A stretch of 64,000 nucleotides of DNA from Arcobacter vandammei. GTDB lineage: Bacteria; Campylobacterota; Campylobacteria; Campylobacterales; Arcobacteraceae. The stretch covers positions 45,230-109,229 of the forward strand of contig NZ_JADKPZ010000007.1 of the NCBI RefSeq assembly GCF_016106035.1, read 5' to 3'. The translations under genes were made by a program, and so were the position numbers. This document shows, piece after piece, positions 63,952-64,000 of the stretch; within the stretch, counting starts at the first letter, position 1; each line of letters opens with the position of its first letter. The notes below the pieces were generated by a model. That model did not search any database, was not told where the DNA came from, and saw only the letters and a program-made list of their open reading frames with translations.

Positions 63952-64000
63952 AAAATTTAGTTATTTTTTATAAATTATTTATATAAATCAACATTATTTT

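Noticed and set aside
1..64000. tRNA, rRNA, CRISPR arrays, insertion sequences or prophage
   Set aside because: Intergenic gaps were read for cloverleaf arms, spaced direct repeats, transposase motifs and phage genes; none was found. The LRR-like and DinD-like genes alone are not enough to call a mobile element.

Overview
The window is AT-rich chromosomal DNA from a Campylobacterota bacterium, most likely Arcobacteraceae (Arcobacter/Aliarcobacter-like). This is inferred from protein character and gene order, not from a database search. Supporting signs are a short Campylobacter-type adenylate kinase, a ribosomal cluster without L30 (rpmD) and with a zinc-type S14, the gene order ruvA-ddl-hydrolase-murF-HIT, an NnrS-family protein, and several TTG/GTG starts preceded by AAGGA-type ribosome-binding sites. 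I see no rRNA, tRNA, CRISPR array, insertion sequence or prophage. No gene-free stretch exceeds 300 bases. The longest, 15122-15387, is rich in inverted repeats.

Layout. 1-3944: the end of an RND adaptor gene, an RND permease split into two half-proteins, and an ScsD-like thioredoxin. 4015-8181: argC, then on the minus strand a YbiT-type ABC-F ATPase and a cytoplasmic leucine-rich-repeat-like protein. 8235-12900: a quinone/nitro-reductase pair divergent from an HxlR regulator plus AEC transporter, then a YeiH-type transporter divergent from a LysR regulator. 12962-20489: a DsbC/G-like protein, two different adenylate kinases back to back, a CinA-like protein, a degenerate metal-binding lipid-free periplasmic protein behind aspS, and a UDG-like Fe-S protein coupled to a lipoprotein.

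20577-31186: one minus-strand ribosomal operon of 23 genes (rpsJ to rplO, then secY-map-infA), driven by a promoter with perfect TTGACA and TATAAT boxes 17 nt apart and closed by a terminator after infA. 31388-36929: a zinc-ribbon membrane protein, then ruvA-ddl-hydrolase-murF-HIT (cell wall and recombination). 37045-42609: a chemoreceptor with a c-haem motif, a DinD/BRO protein, an iron alcohol dehydrogenase and a MalY-type PLP enzyme.

42655-48710: a four-gene MacAB-TolC-like exporter with separate ATPase and permease, divergent from exbB-exbD-tonB. 48762-53912: NnrS, a Sel1-repeat protein, Tpx, a CvfB-like RNA-binding protein and a ZnuBC-type transporter. 53966-61028: a Cache histidine kinase, an FMN reductase, a PAS-GGDEF-EAL protein, pdxH and a diguanylate cyclase. 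61086-63924: a DbpA-type helicase, a DedA protein and a DUF4197 protein.

The window is mostly housekeeping. The most unusual signals are: the split RND permease joined at an A6 tract where one extra A would fuse the halves; two genes (short adk and nnrS) whose ribosome-binding site lies in a long perfect or near-perfect hairpin; the palindromic operators of the HxlR-reductase switch; a chemoreceptor with a periplasmic CxxCH motif; and a UDG-4-like protein that keeps its Fe-S cysteines but has lost both catalytic motifs.
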